A program made the translations under genes and the position numbers. This document shows positions 23,312 through 32,062 of a stretch of 64,000 nucleotides of DNA, in pieces; the stretch's first letter is position 1, and each line of letters opens with the position of its first letter. The notes under the pieces are model-generated. The model searched no databases, had not been told where the DNA came from, and was given only the letters and a program-made list of their open reading frames with translations. This DNA is from Chryseobacterium aureum. GTDB taxonomy: Bacteria > Bacteroidota > Bacteroidia > Flavobacteriales > Weeksellaceae. The stretch is from positions 1,116,001 through 1,180,000 of the forward strand of contig NZ_CP034661.1 in NCBI RefSeq assembly GCF_003971235.1, given 5' to 3'.

Positions 23312-24123
23312 ACTATGAATAGTGAAGCAATGGCCTGTGCATCGCTGCCACTTAAAATTTCATCATACGCAGCAGAACCTGCTGCTGCTCCAAATAAAGT
23401 TCCCGTATTGTATCCGGCCTGATTAACATTGTCTTCTCCGGCGTATACAGGATTGGTTGCTGAAGGCATATTACCTCCATTAGCAAGCTCAATCCATCCT
23501 TTATTGGCTCTCATTCTTCTTACCTGCGAAGCATGTCTGGCTTCCACAGAGTGAATCTGTAGTGCCGCCTGAAGCACTACTTTGTTAGACATTACATTTC
23601 CTGCCTGTCCTTTATACGCTCTTACCCCCGTGTCTTCAAAGGCCTGAGCAAGGACAAGAAACTGGCTGTAATCTGTAAAAGGCATAAAACTTCCGTTGGC
23701 TGTAAAGTCAAACGTAGGTTTGCTTCCCGGGGTCGTTCCTAAAGAAGTAAGGGTACTTTTCAGAAAGCTGACGTGGGCAGATTCATGTTTGGAGATCTGC
23801 ATAAAAACAGTTCTGTCTCCGTTGGGAATTAATCCTGGAGTGGATAGTCCTATGCTGTAATATTCATTTTCAAGATATTCCAGTACAAGAGCCAGTTGTA
23901 AGGCATCAGTAAGGGCGCTTTTCATGGCGCTTCCTGTTAGTTTTGTTTCTGTAGTTTCTGCTTTGGCAGTGGTAGTCATTAATGCTCCCAAGCCAAGCGG
24001 CACCGCTGCTGCAGCTGCTTTTTTTCCGAATAATGACATATTCGTAATGGTTTCCAGTCTTGAAGCTTCTGTGGTGAAAAATTTATCATGAGAAAGCTTA
24101 TCCAGTAATTTAAGAATATTCAT
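23308..24123 (-). CDS. Ferritin-like domain protein, second of a pair
   Basis: A 271-residue protein with a four-helix ferritin-like domain (about residues 65-210) of the type found in exported or stress proteins. Metal-ligand candidates are the Glu/His residues in LVLEYLENEYYSIG, SKHESAHVSFLK, QAFEDTGVRAYKG and IHSVEARHASQVRR. There is no classical signal peptide. A moderately hydrophobic Ala-rich segment near residues 32-52 (KKAAAAAVPLGLGALMTT) could serve export. It starts 25 bases after the other ferritin-like gene, so they form an operon. The role may be iron or oxidant handling in the envelope. Confidence 0.85.
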   Translation of the reverse strand: MNILKLLDKLSHDKFFTTEASRLETITNMSLFGKKAAAAAVPLGLGALMTTTAKAETTETKLTGSAMKSALTDALQLALVLEYLENEYYSIGLSTPGLIPNGDRTVFMQISKHESAHVSFLKSTLTSLGTTPGSKPTFDFTANGSFMPFTDYSQFLVLAQAFEDTGVRAYKGQAGNVMSNKVVLQAALQIHSVEARHASQVRRMRANKGWIELANGGNMPSATNPVYAGEDNVNQAGYNTGTLFGAAAGSAAYDEILSGSDAQAIASLFIV

Positions 24124-24147
24124 AATGCAATTTTTTAAGGTGAATGA

Positions 24148-24858
24148 TTAGTTAATGCCTCTTTCTTTCCAGGTAAAAGGTGTTTTTATAAATGCTCCGG
24201 CTGCCGCTACAATATCTTTAGGTTCTTTGGCAAGGTCAAGCCCGTTGGCATCGATGACATCGTCTCCTGAAAAATCAGCAGATCCGGGATTGATTAAGTT
24301 TCTGATGGCAGAAGCGTGTCTGGCTTCCACAGAAACTATTTTACCGGCAATCACAAGATAGGCAGCATTGGTAATATACTTTCCGGCACCGTTATAGGCT
24401 GCTACTCCCGTGTCCTCCAATGCTTTTGCTGTAGCCAGCACAGAATTACGGTCGTTAAAATTCACATTAGGATACTGGAATTCAAGCTTAGGAAGCACAT
24501 GATCTGTAGCTCCGCTAATGGCTGCTTTAAAGAAATCCCGGTGAATTACTTCATGGTGATAGAGATCTGTAAACACTTCTTTTTCAATACTGGAGATTCC
24601 CGTATAAAAATTGTTAACCACTTTAGTGTAGAAATCAGCTTCCAGCTGTTCCAATGCATAGGCATAATTCAAGACACCTACATCGCCTGTTCCAAGGTCA
24701 TATTTGGATTCTTCTATGATCTGAAAATCATCATCATCATTACATCCAATGATGGTAAGGCCTGCAACAGCCAATCCTACTCCACCTAATTTTAAAAAGT
24801 TTCTTCTGCTGGTATCAAGGGTAGCTCCCTGATTAGAAACCTGAATTGGTTTTTTCAT
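24148..24858 (-). CDS. Ferritin-like protein with a Tat signal
   Basis: A 236-residue protein. The N-terminus has a twin-arginine motif (TSRRNFLKLGG, near residues 16-26), a hydrophobic segment and IIGCNDDDD, so it may be a Tat-exported lipoprotein with Cys near residue 39. The ferritin-like four-helix domain follows, with YALEQLEADFYTKV, YHHEVIHRDFFKA, KALEDTGVAAYNG and VSVEARHASAIRN supplying candidate metal ligands. Tat export fits folding with a metal in the cytosol. It is first of the two-gene operon and is separated from the fasciclin gene by a terminator. Confidence 0.87.
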   Translation of the reverse strand: MKKPIQVSNQGATLDTSRRNFLKLGGVGLAVAGLTIIGCNDDDDFQIIEESKYDLGTGDVGVLNYAYALEQLEADFYTKVVNNFYTGISSIEKEVFTDLYHHEVIHRDFFKAAISGATDHVLPKLEFQYPNVNFNDRNSVLATAKALEDTGVAAYNGAGKYITNAAYLVIAGKIVSVEARHASAIRNLINPGSADFSGDDVIDANGLDLAKEPKDIVAAAGAFIKTPFTWKERGIN

Positions 24859-24893
24859 AATATTAATTTTTTTTAGTGTTAGGATAAAGAAAG

Positions 24894-24922
24894 AAAAACA
24901 GCATATCCGGTATGCTGTTTTT
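24894..24922 (-). terminator. Terminator between the fasciclin and ferritin-like genes
   Basis: AAAAACAGCATA (24894-24905), loop TCCGG, TATGCTGTTTTT (24911-24922). Symmetric, with A/T runs on both sides. It serves the fasciclin gene on the minus strand. Confidence 0.85.
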
Positions 24923-24937
24923 ACATCTTATAAATTA

Positions 24938-25507
24938 TTAAGGCATTAAAACAGTATCTATTACATGGATCACCCCGTTAGACTGGTTTACGTCTGCAAT
25001 GGTCACTTTTGCACTATTTCCTTTTGCATCTTTTATGTAAAGGTCTTTTCCTTTAGTCCAGAAAGTAAGATCTTCTCCCTGTACTGTTTTCATCATGCTT
25101 TTTCCGTTTCCGGCTTTTACAGCAGCCCAGATTTCTTTAGCACTGTATTTTCCAGGAAGAACATGATAGGTCAATATGCTGGTAAGCGTGGCTTTGTTTT
25201 CAGGTTTTACAAGATTTTCTACGGTTCCTTTCGGAAGTTTTGCAAAGGCAGCATCTGTAGGTGCTAATACGGTAAAAGGTCCGGCACTCTGTAGAGTTTC
25301 TACCAAACCGGCTGCTTTTACTGCTGCAACCAGTGTTTTGTGATCTTTTGAATTGACCGCGTTTTCAATAATATTTTTGGATGGGTACATAGGAGCTCCT
25401 CCTACCATTACTGTTTTTTCTTTCATCGTCTGTGCAGTTACCTTTCCGCTGAAAGCAAATGATAAAGCTACCATTGCTAAAACTGTGATTTTTGAATGTG
25501 TGTTCAT
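24938..25507 (-). CDS. Exported fasciclin-domain protein
   Basis: A 189-residue protein with a signal peptide (ending near GKVTAQT, residue 26) and a single fasciclin (FAS1) domain (about residues 45-188). Typical FAS1 segments are FTVLAPTDAAFAKLP and the C-terminal NGVIHVIDTVLMP. Such proteins act in cell-surface adhesion. It is monocistronic with its own terminator. It belongs to the same group of exported proteins as the ferritin-like pair and MsrB, possibly under the nearby ECF sigma factor, though I see no shared promoter motif. Confidence 0.92.
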   Translation of the reverse strand: MNTHSKITVLAMVALSFAFSGKVTAQTMKEKTVMVGGAPMYPSKNIIENAVNSKDHKTLVAAVKAAGLVETLQSAGPFTVLAPTDAAFAKLPKGTVENLVKPENKATLTSILTYHVLPGKYSAKEIWAAVKAGNGKSMMKTVQGEDLTFWTKGKDLYIKDAKGNSAKVTIADVNQSNGVIHVIDTVLMP

Positions 25508-25621
25508 TGCGTTAATTTTTAGTTAATTATATTGAATGTGTTTTAAAATCATTTACGAGGTTGGTTTTATTTTAGATTGAAAAAAAGTAAAATAAATTTT
25601 AAAACACTGATTTACAGTTAA

Positions 25622-26137
25622 TTATTTTTTATCCGGTACAAATTCAAGGCAGACAGAATTCATACAGAATCTTTTCCCGGTTGGTTTCGGACCATCATCA
25701 AAGACATGCCCCAGGTGAGAATCGCATCTTCCGCAAAGGACTTCTGTACGCTCCATGTGATAAGAGGTATCTTTTCTGTATCTGACACTGTTTTTTCGGA
25801 TAGGCTGATAAAAAGAGGGCCAGCCGCAGGTGGTTGCGAATTTGGAGGTAGAAATGAAAAGAGGGTTTCCACAGACAGCACAGTAATAGGTTCCTTTCTC
25901 ATCAAATTCATAATATTTACCGGTAAAAGCAGTTTCTGTGGCTCCTTCTCTGGCCACCTGATAGAGTTCCGGCTTTAAAATCTTTTTCCATGCACTGTTG
26001 CTTACTTTCAGGGTATTTTCTGAGGTGCGTGAGTAATAGGGATTTTTAGTTTTAAAAAGTGTGCTTTGTGCTTTACAGGTGCCAAAAGACAGGGCTGTAC
26101 AAAAAACAAGTATGGTTTTTGAAACAAGTGTTTTCAT
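25622..26137 (-). CDS. msrB: Exported peptide-methionine (R)-S-oxide reductase
   Basis: A 171-residue MsrB with a signal peptide (ending near GTCKAQS, residue 24). It repairs R-methionine sulfoxide in proteins, here probably in the periplasm. Zinc-binding pairs are CAVCG and CGRCDSHLGH. The catalytic motif RFCMNSVCLEF is near the C-terminus, and FATTCGWPSFYQP is the usual core motif. It is divergent from the ECF sigma gene. With the fasciclin and ferritin-like genes it suggests a locus for oxidative stress in the envelope. Confidence 0.94.
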   Translation of the reverse strand: MKTLVSKTILVFCTALSFGTCKAQSTLFKTKNPYYSRTSENTLKVSNSAWKKILKPELYQVAREGATETAFTGKYYEFDEKGTYYCAVCGNPLFISTSKFATTCGWPSFYQPIRKNSVRYRKDTSYHMERTEVLCGRCDSHLGHVFDDGPKPTGKRFCMNSVCLEFVPDKK

Positions 26138-26226
26138 ATTGACTTTTTTTTAATTATTCTTCATCATTATGTACGAAATAAAAGTTGTTAGAGTTTTTTT
26201 TGGAAATATGTTTTATTTTATTACAT

Positions 26227-26796
26227 TTGAATAGAAAAATAAAAGCTATTAAAACAACCTATTCGGAAGAGGAACTTATCGTTTTATTACAAGAAAAAAA
26301 CGAAACTGGTTTTCATTATCTGTATGACCACTATTCTGGTGCGCTGTACGGAATCATTCTCCGAATTGTTCAGTCTAAAGAATATACTGAAGAAGTTATT
26401 CAGGATGTCTTTGTTAAAATCTGGAATTCTATTCATCAATACGATGCTTCTAAAGGAAGATTTTATACCTGGATACTTAATATTGCAAGAAATACAGCTA
26501 TTGATTATTTAAAATCAAAAGGATTTCAGAACGAACTTAAAAACCAATCACTTCCAGATTTCGTATATAATTCTGCAGCGCTTTCAACGACCAATAATTC
26601 TTCCGATTATATCGGATTTAATAATGTACTTGAAGGTCTGGAGAGTGACAAGCAGGAGCTTATTGACCTTGCTTATTATCAGGGATATACCCAGCACGAA
26701 ATATCCGAAAAACTGAAGATTCCACTGGGAACGGTAAAAACGAAAATGCGGAATGCACTGATGAAATTAAAAGATTTGCTAAAAGATTATCAATAA
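26227..26796 (+). CDS. ECF-type RNA polymerase sigma factor
   Basis: A sigma-70 family factor of the extracytoplasmic type. Region 2 shows YTEEVIQDVFVKIWNS and FYTWILNIARNTAIDYL. Region 4 has TQHEISEKLKIPLGTVKTKM. The start is uncertain: no ATG precedes region 2, and the frame extends up to a TTG at 26185. I prefer TTG 26227, which gives a 189-residue protein of usual size. A TAnnTTTG string (26222-26229) overlaps this TTG, so either it is not a promoter or the start differs. The anti-sigma gene follows after 6 bases. Confidence 0.88.
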   Translation: MNRKIKAIKTTYSEEELIVLLQEKNETGFHYLYDHYSGALYGIILRIVQSKEYTEEVIQDVFVKIWNSIHQYDASKGRFYTWILNIARNTAIDYLKSKGFQNELKNQSLPDFVYNSAALSTTNNSSDYIGFNNVLEGLESDKQELIDLAYYQGYTQHEISEKLKIPLGTVKTKMRNALMKLKDLLKDYQ

Positions 26797-26802
26797 AATA
26801 AA

Positions 26803-27624
26803 TTGAACACTAAAGAATACATATCATCCGGAATTATAGAATCTTATATTCTAGGCCATGCTTCTCCTGAGGAGGCGGGGATTTTGGAGTGTGTGATGAA
26901 AAATAATGCTGAAGTAAAAGCTGCTTTTGAAGAAGCCCAACAAACTTTGGAACATCTGGCTACAGCCCAGGCTGTAACACCTCCAAGTGATTTGAAATCT
27001 AAGATCTGGAATAAAATTCAGCAGGAGCAGACTTTTGAAAAGGCAGCTTCTACTCTTTCCGTGGATATTCCTGAAACAAAAAATCGTACAGAAACCGCAG
27101 AAAGAGTGATAATTAGGGAGAACAGCAGCTGGAAACCCTATGCAATAGCAGCTTCTGTATTATTCCTGATCAGTGTTGCCGGAAACGTATTCATGATGAA
27201 TACCCAATCATCTGATAAAAAACAGATGGCTTTACTGGCTGCAGAGACTAAGCATCAGAATGAGCAGATGAAAAAGATGAATCAGAAGCTTGATATGTTC
27301 TCGAATCCTGATATGAAGATGGTAATGCTGAACGGTGTAGAAAAGCACGCCGACGCAAAAGCAATGGTTTTTTGGGATAAAAAGACAAAAGAAGTCTATC
27401 TGAATGCAGAAAAACTGCCGAAAGCTCCTGAAGGAATGCAATATCAGCTTTGGGCTATCGAAGACGGAAAACCTGTGAATGCAGGAATGTATACCGAGGA
27501 AAAGGACAGCCACATTGCTTTGGCCAATATCCCTAATGCTCAGGCTTTTGCCATTACGCTTGAAAAAGAAGGAGGAAGTAACGTTCCTACTATGGAAAAT
27601 ATGTTTGTAATGGGAGGAGTTTAA
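26803..27624 (+). CDS. Anti-sigma factor, RskA-type
   Basis: A 273-residue single-pass membrane protein starting at a TTG. The N-terminal cytosolic part (about residues 1-105) has a zinc-less anti-sigma form with SYILGHASPEEAGILE. One membrane segment (about 108-126, AIAASVLFLISVAGNVFM) leads to an outer domain of the anti-sigma-K (RskA) C-terminal type, with VYLNAEKLPKAPEGMQYQLWAI and FAITLEKEGGS. It should hold the sigma factor encoded just upstream. The release signal is unknown. Confidence 0.88.
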   Translation: MNTKEYISSGIIESYILGHASPEEAGILECVMKNNAEVKAAFEEAQQTLEHLATAQAVTPPSDLKSKIWNKIQQEQTFEKAASTLSVDIPETKNRTETAERVIIRENSSWKPYAIAASVLFLISVAGNVFMMNTQSSDKKQMALLAAETKHQNEQMKKMNQKLDMFSNPDMKMVMLNGVEKHADAKAMVFWDKKTKEVYLNAEKLPKAPEGMQYQLWAIEDGKPVNAGMYTEEKDSHIALANIPNAQAFAITLEKEGGSNVPTMENMFVMGGV

Positions 27625-27637
27625 ACTCTTCCCATTA

Positions 27638-29437
27638 TCAGTTCCCAAAATTCACAAAGTGCGGAACATCTGTTGCAAAATTATTCATTGGTAAAAGATT
27701 ATTCCTGTTGCTGTTAAAATCAAAAACCGAATTATTATCAAAAGGTACCCGCGGATAGTACATGAATGAAATCTGAATTCTGTTGAAAACCAGATAAGGG
27801 TTGTTAATTAAAACACCTATTCCTACTTTGGTATTTGCTTTTGTTTTAAAAAGCTTATCATCCGGCATTCCCAGCCATCCTACAGCAGCGGTTAAGTAAG
27901 GACTGAAATGGAAATTTTTCCACGTTTTGTTTACAAAAAGCTGAAGCTGATATCTTAAAACCAGTTTTTTAGTTCCAATATAATCAGCGTTGTAAACAGG
28001 AAATTCATCTGCGGAAGAAAGATTGATTCTGTCTTTATAAGAATAGTTATGCTGGGGATTTCCCAGTGCTAAAGTAGGGGAAAAGAAATGTCTTACCTTA
28101 GCAAATTTCCAGTCCATTAGGTTCGTAAAATAGGTGGCGTCAAAACGGAAAGATTCCCTGTTCTGGCTGTCTTCGTTAAAAAATCTTCCAAACTGTCCTT
28201 TCACGGTAAAGTAGCCCAGCTTTGTAAAAGTACCGTATGAGGCGGAAATTCCCACATAAGGATTCACTTCTTTATTTCTGGATAAACCTCCTCCGATAAT
28301 ATTTACAGAATTACCGTAAGCAATATCTTCAGGCAGATCATATTGGAAAATATTTCTCTGGACCGAAAAGTTTCTCTGGATAAACCCAACAGACATCAGA
28401 AAGCTATTGTAAGAGCTGAAATACTTATACTGATCAATCCCGGGACTGTCTTTGTACTGGTAATTCTGAAACCTTCCTATAATGGCAATATTGCTGGATA
28501 CTCTTTCGCTTGTATCTGATGAAACAGGAATCTGGTAACCTCCCCATAAATCCTGATTATACACTTTGATCTGAACTTCCGGAAAAGTAGTATCTGTTTC
28601 TGTGGGAAGCAAAACATGACGCATAAAATATTCAAAAGTAAAGCCGCCCGCCCATTTTGTCAATGGCGAGAAAAAGTCTCTTCTTACATTGAAATTGATT
28701 CTTTCATTTCTATAAAAATCCCTTTCCCCCAAAAGCTGGGCATTGATATAAGTGCCGAATAGATTATAAGTTGTATAACTTCCTAAAAGATAATTCTGGT
28801 GTTCTTTGGAATCATTTCTGTAGAGGAAATCTAATGTATGCCCCAGACCCAGCACATTTTCTTCAGTCACTCCTAAACCGATCTTACTTCCGGAATAGCT
28901 GATTCTCGGCTTCAGACTCCAGGAATCGAGCACCTTTACGACTACATCTATAGAATCTCTGCTTGAAGTACTGTCTGAAACGCTTATATTCACTCTGTTT
29001 ATAAAAGGCATGGTTCTCAGCAGACGTTCAGATTCATAGAGCTTCTGCGCGTTGTATTCTTCTCCTTCCTTAAAAAGCAGGTAGTTATCAACTGTTGATT
29101 TTTTGGTACTGGCGTGAAGATGATCAGCCACCCAGTCATACCATCTCGATCTTTCTTTGCTGTCTCTGGAATTATATCCAAAAGGATCAATGGTTTCTAT
29201 CCTGATATTTCTGATATGCTTTTTATTGTAGGCCTCCTGCGATAGTTTCTCCGTTCTGGAGCTTACAGAAGTTGAATCCGGCTCCCTGCGGAATATAAAG
29301 CGATGAATGAATTTCGTCACTTTTCTCTTGTCTGAAAATTCTTCTATTTTGTAGTACAGAGAGTCTTTCTTTTCCTGGGCATTTAAAAAAGAAAAACTAC
29401 TTAAAAGGAAAATCAGAGTTACAGTCGTTCTAGTCAT
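27638..29437 (-). CDS. BamA/TamA-like outer-membrane barrel protein
   Basis: A 599-residue exported protein (signal peptide ending near FLNAQE). A single POTRA-like region (about residues 75-175) shows RNIRIETIDPFG and RTMPFINRVNISVSD, followed by VVVKVLDSWSLKPR. The rest (about 180-599) is a predicted 16-strand barrel with alternating aromatic strands, ending in VPHFVNFGN, not a classical terminal Phe strand. This resembles the surface-antigen/BamA superfamily but with fewer POTRA domains than true BamA. The role could be insertion of outer-membrane proteins or lipids. It converges with the anti-sigma gene, with 13 bases between the stops. Confidence 0.78.
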   Translation of the reverse strand: MTRTTVTLIFLLSSFSFLNAQEKKDSLYYKIEEFSDKRKVTKFIHRFIFRREPDSTSVSSRTEKLSQEAYNKKHIRNIRIETIDPFGYNSRDSKERSRWYDWVADHLHASTKKSTVDNYLLFKEGEEYNAQKLYESERLLRTMPFINRVNISVSDSTSSRDSIDVVVKVLDSWSLKPRISYSGSKIGLGVTEENVLGLGHTLDFLYRNDSKEHQNYLLGSYTTYNLFGTYINAQLLGERDFYRNERINFNVRRDFFSPLTKWAGGFTFEYFMRHVLLPTETDTTFPEVQIKVYNQDLWGGYQIPVSSDTSERVSSNIAIIGRFQNYQYKDSPGIDQYKYFSSYNSFLMSVGFIQRNFSVQRNIFQYDLPEDIAYGNSVNIIGGGLSRNKEVNPYVGISASYGTFTKLGYFTVKGQFGRFFNEDSQNRESFRFDATYFTNLMDWKFAKVRHFFSPTLALGNPQHNYSYKDRINLSSADEFPVYNADYIGTKKLVLRYQLQLFVNKTWKNFHFSPYLTAAVGWLGMPDDKLFKTKANTKVGIGVLINNPYLVFNRIQISFMYYPRVPFDNNSVFDFNSNRNNLLPMNNFATDVPHFVNFGN

Positions 29438-29603
29438 TAGTCGTCAAAATTCAATTCAGTTTGTAGTATCAATTTATACGCCAACAGCCGCACAACACCT
29501 ACCACATTTAGAAAATTTTTCCATGTAAAGCTCAATTTATGGACTATTTTAATTTTCAGAATAAAATCATCGTTCAATAATGGCTGTCATTTATAAAAAC
29601 CTC

Positions 29604-30011
29604 CTACAGCTTAAAAAAGAAATACACCACCGCGGCCCATTCCTTCTGAATGCCTCTTGCATAACCTATCGTACTACGGCTCGCGTTTTCTACAGTTCCA
29701 TCATCTTTAATATAGCCTAAAGTAGAACGGCTGCTGTTTTCTACGGTTCCGTCCTTTTTCACATACCCTATTGTTGAACGGCTGCTGTTTTCAATGGTTC
29801 CGTCACTTTTTATATAACCAATCGTTGAATGGCTGCTGTTTTCAATAGTACCATCGCTTTTGATATAGCCTACCGTTGAACGGCTGCTGTTTTCAATGGT
29901 TCCGTCACTGGTAATGTAGCCAATGGTGCTTCTGCTTCCAGATTCTATTGTTTGTGCTTTAGTCAACATCACTACTGTAAATGTAATGACAGCAAATACT
30001 ATTTTTCTCAT
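29604..30011 (-). CDS. Exported tandem-repeat protein (beta-flower type)
   Basis: A 135-residue protein with a signal peptide (ending near TKAQT, residue 20), then six near-identical 17-residue repeats of the form IENSSRSTIGYIKSDGT, and a C-terminal hydrophobic tail (EWAAVVYFFFKL). I associate such repeats with 5-fold beta-flower or WG-like folds. The DNA repeat is 51 bp (repeat phases at 29677, 29728, 29779, 29830, 29881 and 29932 on the plus strand), so copy number could change by slippage. The function is unknown. Confidence 0.8.
   Translation of the reverse strand: MRKIVFAVITFTVVMLTKAQTIESGSRSTIGYITSDGTIENSSRSTVGYIKSDGTIENSSHSTIGYIKSDGTIENSSRSTIGYVKKDGTVENSSRSTLGYIKDDGTVENASRSTIGYARGIQKEWAAVVYFFFKL
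29677..29983 (-). repeat. Six 51-bp tandem repeats inside the beta-flower gene
   Basis: The string GCTGCTGTTTTC and its variants recur every 51 bp. The frame is kept. Units 2-5 are most alike and the outer units are more diverged. Confidence 0.85.
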
Positions 30012-30102
30012 GGCCCTGGTATTTTAGCTCTAATGTAAGATTCTATTTTGTTTTTTTGAATTTAAATGGTGTAAAATCATTGAATATTTTAGGGTATACA
30101 AC

Positions 30103-30131
30103 AAAAAAAGCCCCTTAAAAAAGGAGCTTTT
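30103..30131 (-). terminator. Terminator of the tRNA-Arg gene
   Basis: AAAAGC-CCTT (30106-30116), loop AAAA, AAGG-GCTTTT (30121-30131), with a run of T on the minus strand. Confidence 0.75.
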
Positions 30132-30133
30132 AG

Positions 30134-30205
30134 TGACCGCAGAAGGATTCGAACCCTCACTGTCGGAGCCGAAATCCGAAGTTCTATCCATTAAACTATG
30201 CAGCC
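30134..30205 (-). tRNA. tRNA-Arg (anticodon TCG)
   Basis: On the minus strand the gene begins GGCTGCA and ends TGCGGTCA. The acceptor stem pairs with two G-U pairs. The anticodon arm is TCGGA-TTTCGGC-TCCGA, with anticodon TCG for CGA codons. The T arm has GGTTCGAATCC. The CCA end is not encoded. It stands alone between the beta-flower gene and the barrel gene. Confidence 0.95.
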
Positions 30206-30265
30206 GTATTCATCAGTGATGAATGATTAATAATGAGTAATACCTGATTACTAACCATTTATATG

Positions 30266-32026
30266 TTAGAAAGTAATTTTCACCCCTCCCAGAATCTGTG
30301 CACCCAGGACTTTGTAGCCTTTGTACGTCTGGTATTTTGAGCTCAGAAGATTATTTCCGAGTGCGAAAATACTGAAATTTTTGTGAATTTTATACTCTGC
30401 GGAAAGATTTAAATCAGCATATCCTCCTACTTTATCATTGGTATTCTCTGTAGACTGGTAGATTACGTTCGGAGCGCCTACCCCTTCAATCGCATAAGAG
30501 TTTGTCGTTCTGTCACTTGCGAAGATTCCTTTAAATCCAAGCAATAGCTTTTTATCAAGCATGGTATATTTTGCCCCGATGCTCGCATTGAATAAAGGAA
30601 CGTTATAAATATTGTCGTAAGTCTTCAGATCATACTTTGTGAACCTTAATTCTCCATCAATAATAAGGTTGGCCAACGGGAAATACTGTACACTCCCTTT
30701 TATATCACTTACATTTCCGTCATCATAAACCGCAGAGAAGGTATTGGCAAAATTATAGGCAGAACGGTTTACAGAGGTATTATCAAAAAGGCCATTGGCT
30801 TTAAAGAACATAATATCCCGCATCTTTCCATAGCCTGCAGAGAAGTCATATTTCAGCGTTTCATCAATATCTCCTCTCAATCCTACATAAAAGTGATATT
30901 TAGTCTGTGTAGGTGTTAAATACTGGTCAGAAAGGATAAAAGGGTTAGTCTGTAACATATCTCCATAGGTATTCAGCTTCAGACCTCCGTCTACCCCTCC
31001 GTAGAATTTAAATTCGTTCGCTGCTGCAAACTGGAACTCCGCCTGTGGGAACCAATAGGTTTTATTATTTTTCTGAGAAAAGAGTTCCGCAGCATTTTTA
31101 GCATTCAGGAAAGAGAATGAAGAACCTAACATCAAATAAGAGTCTCCTTTTCTGAACGTCACTTTCGGAGTAAGGCTTGTATTGAAGAAATTGGAAGAGT
31201 TTTTATCCCTGATCGCAAAATCGGTCTTTACCGCATCCAATCCTACTCCCAGATCAGCATTCAGGTTAATTCCTGACTTTCCTAATTCAACAGCATGCTT
31301 GGAGAAATTGGCAAGGATCGAGACCTGGTTTTCCTGAGCATCAAAATGGTCTTTCAGGAATGATGATTTTACCCTTACATCATTTAAGATTTCATTGGAA
31401 TAAAAATCATAGTACCCATTTACTTTAAACTGATTGACTTTTTGCTTCAGATCAAGCTCTCCCGTAGGCTGCATGGCGTAGATTCCATAGTAATTATAGC
31501 TGTCAAGGCCATATTCAGCATTAAGGTTGAATTTCCCTTTTTCTCCATAAGAGTTTAAGAAAGCACCAACATTGGCTGAAGTCTGTCCGGATTTCCAATC
31601 ATACTCTTTTTTAAGACCATTGGTGGAAAGCACATGAACATCGGCTCCTACTTCAAGCTTATTTTCAAGAGTTTTTGAAACATTTCCGTCTACCAGCACT
31701 TTCCCGTAATTCCCCATTCCAAACTGGAAATAGTTATTCTGAGCCGTTCCGTCAAATTTTGGAGCTACGTCCTCCCCCTGGATCGTTGAAGTTTTGAAAT
31801 CAGAAACAGCAGGAACATCCGTGATGGTATATTTCACAGGATTCTGCGATTTCTCTTCCGGTGGATAGTTTTTAATGGTTTCCACAGAAGTTTTCTTCTT
31901 TTCGATCTTCTTCACTTCCGGTTCTCTCTTTTTGTTAAGGACCAGTTTTTCCTCCTTGATCTGGGAAAACGCCACGGACGAAACCCCTAAAAATAATATG
32001 GATAATATTTGAATCTTCTTGTTCAT
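30266..32026 (-). CDS. TonB-dependent-receptor-like outer-membrane barrel
   Basis: A 586-residue exported protein (signal peptide ending near VAFSQI). After a Lys/Glu-rich linker (about residues 25-60) and a short conserved strand (KYTITDVPAVSDF), most of the protein is barrel, ending in LLSSKYQTYKG and ILGGVKITF, the usual last strands of TonB-dependent receptors. The plug domain seems to be missing or minimal, so it is not a complete receptor. It is third in an operon after a TPR protein and a lipoprotein. This arrangement suggests an outer-membrane complex, perhaps for transport or assembly. Confidence 0.78.
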   Translation of the reverse strand: MNKKIQILSILFLGVSSVAFSQIKEEKLVLNKKREPEVKKIEKKKTSVETIKNYPPEEKSQNPVKYTITDVPAVSDFKTSTIQGEDVAPKFDGTAQNNYFQFGMGNYGKVLVDGNVSKTLENKLEVGADVHVLSTNGLKKEYDWKSGQTSANVGAFLNSYGEKGKFNLNAEYGLDSYNYYGIYAMQPTGELDLKQKVNQFKVNGYYDFYSNEILNDVRVKSSFLKDHFDAQENQVSILANFSKHAVELGKSGINLNADLGVGLDAVKTDFAIRDKNSSNFFNTSLTPKVTFRKGDSYLMLGSSFSFLNAKNAAELFSQKNNKTYWFPQAEFQFAAANEFKFYGGVDGGLKLNTYGDMLQTNPFILSDQYLTPTQTKYHFYVGLRGDIDETLKYDFSAGYGKMRDIMFFKANGLFDNTSVNRSAYNFANTFSAVYDDGNVSDIKGSVQYFPLANLIIDGELRFTKYDLKTYDNIYNVPLFNASIGAKYTMLDKKLLLGFKGIFASDRTTNSYAIEGVGAPNVIYQSTENTNDKVGGYADLNLSAEYKIHKNFSIFALGNNLLSSKYQTYKGYKVLGAQILGGVKITF

Positions 32027-32062
32027 ATTTTCTTTATTTGAAAAAAATATATAACGGGTTTT

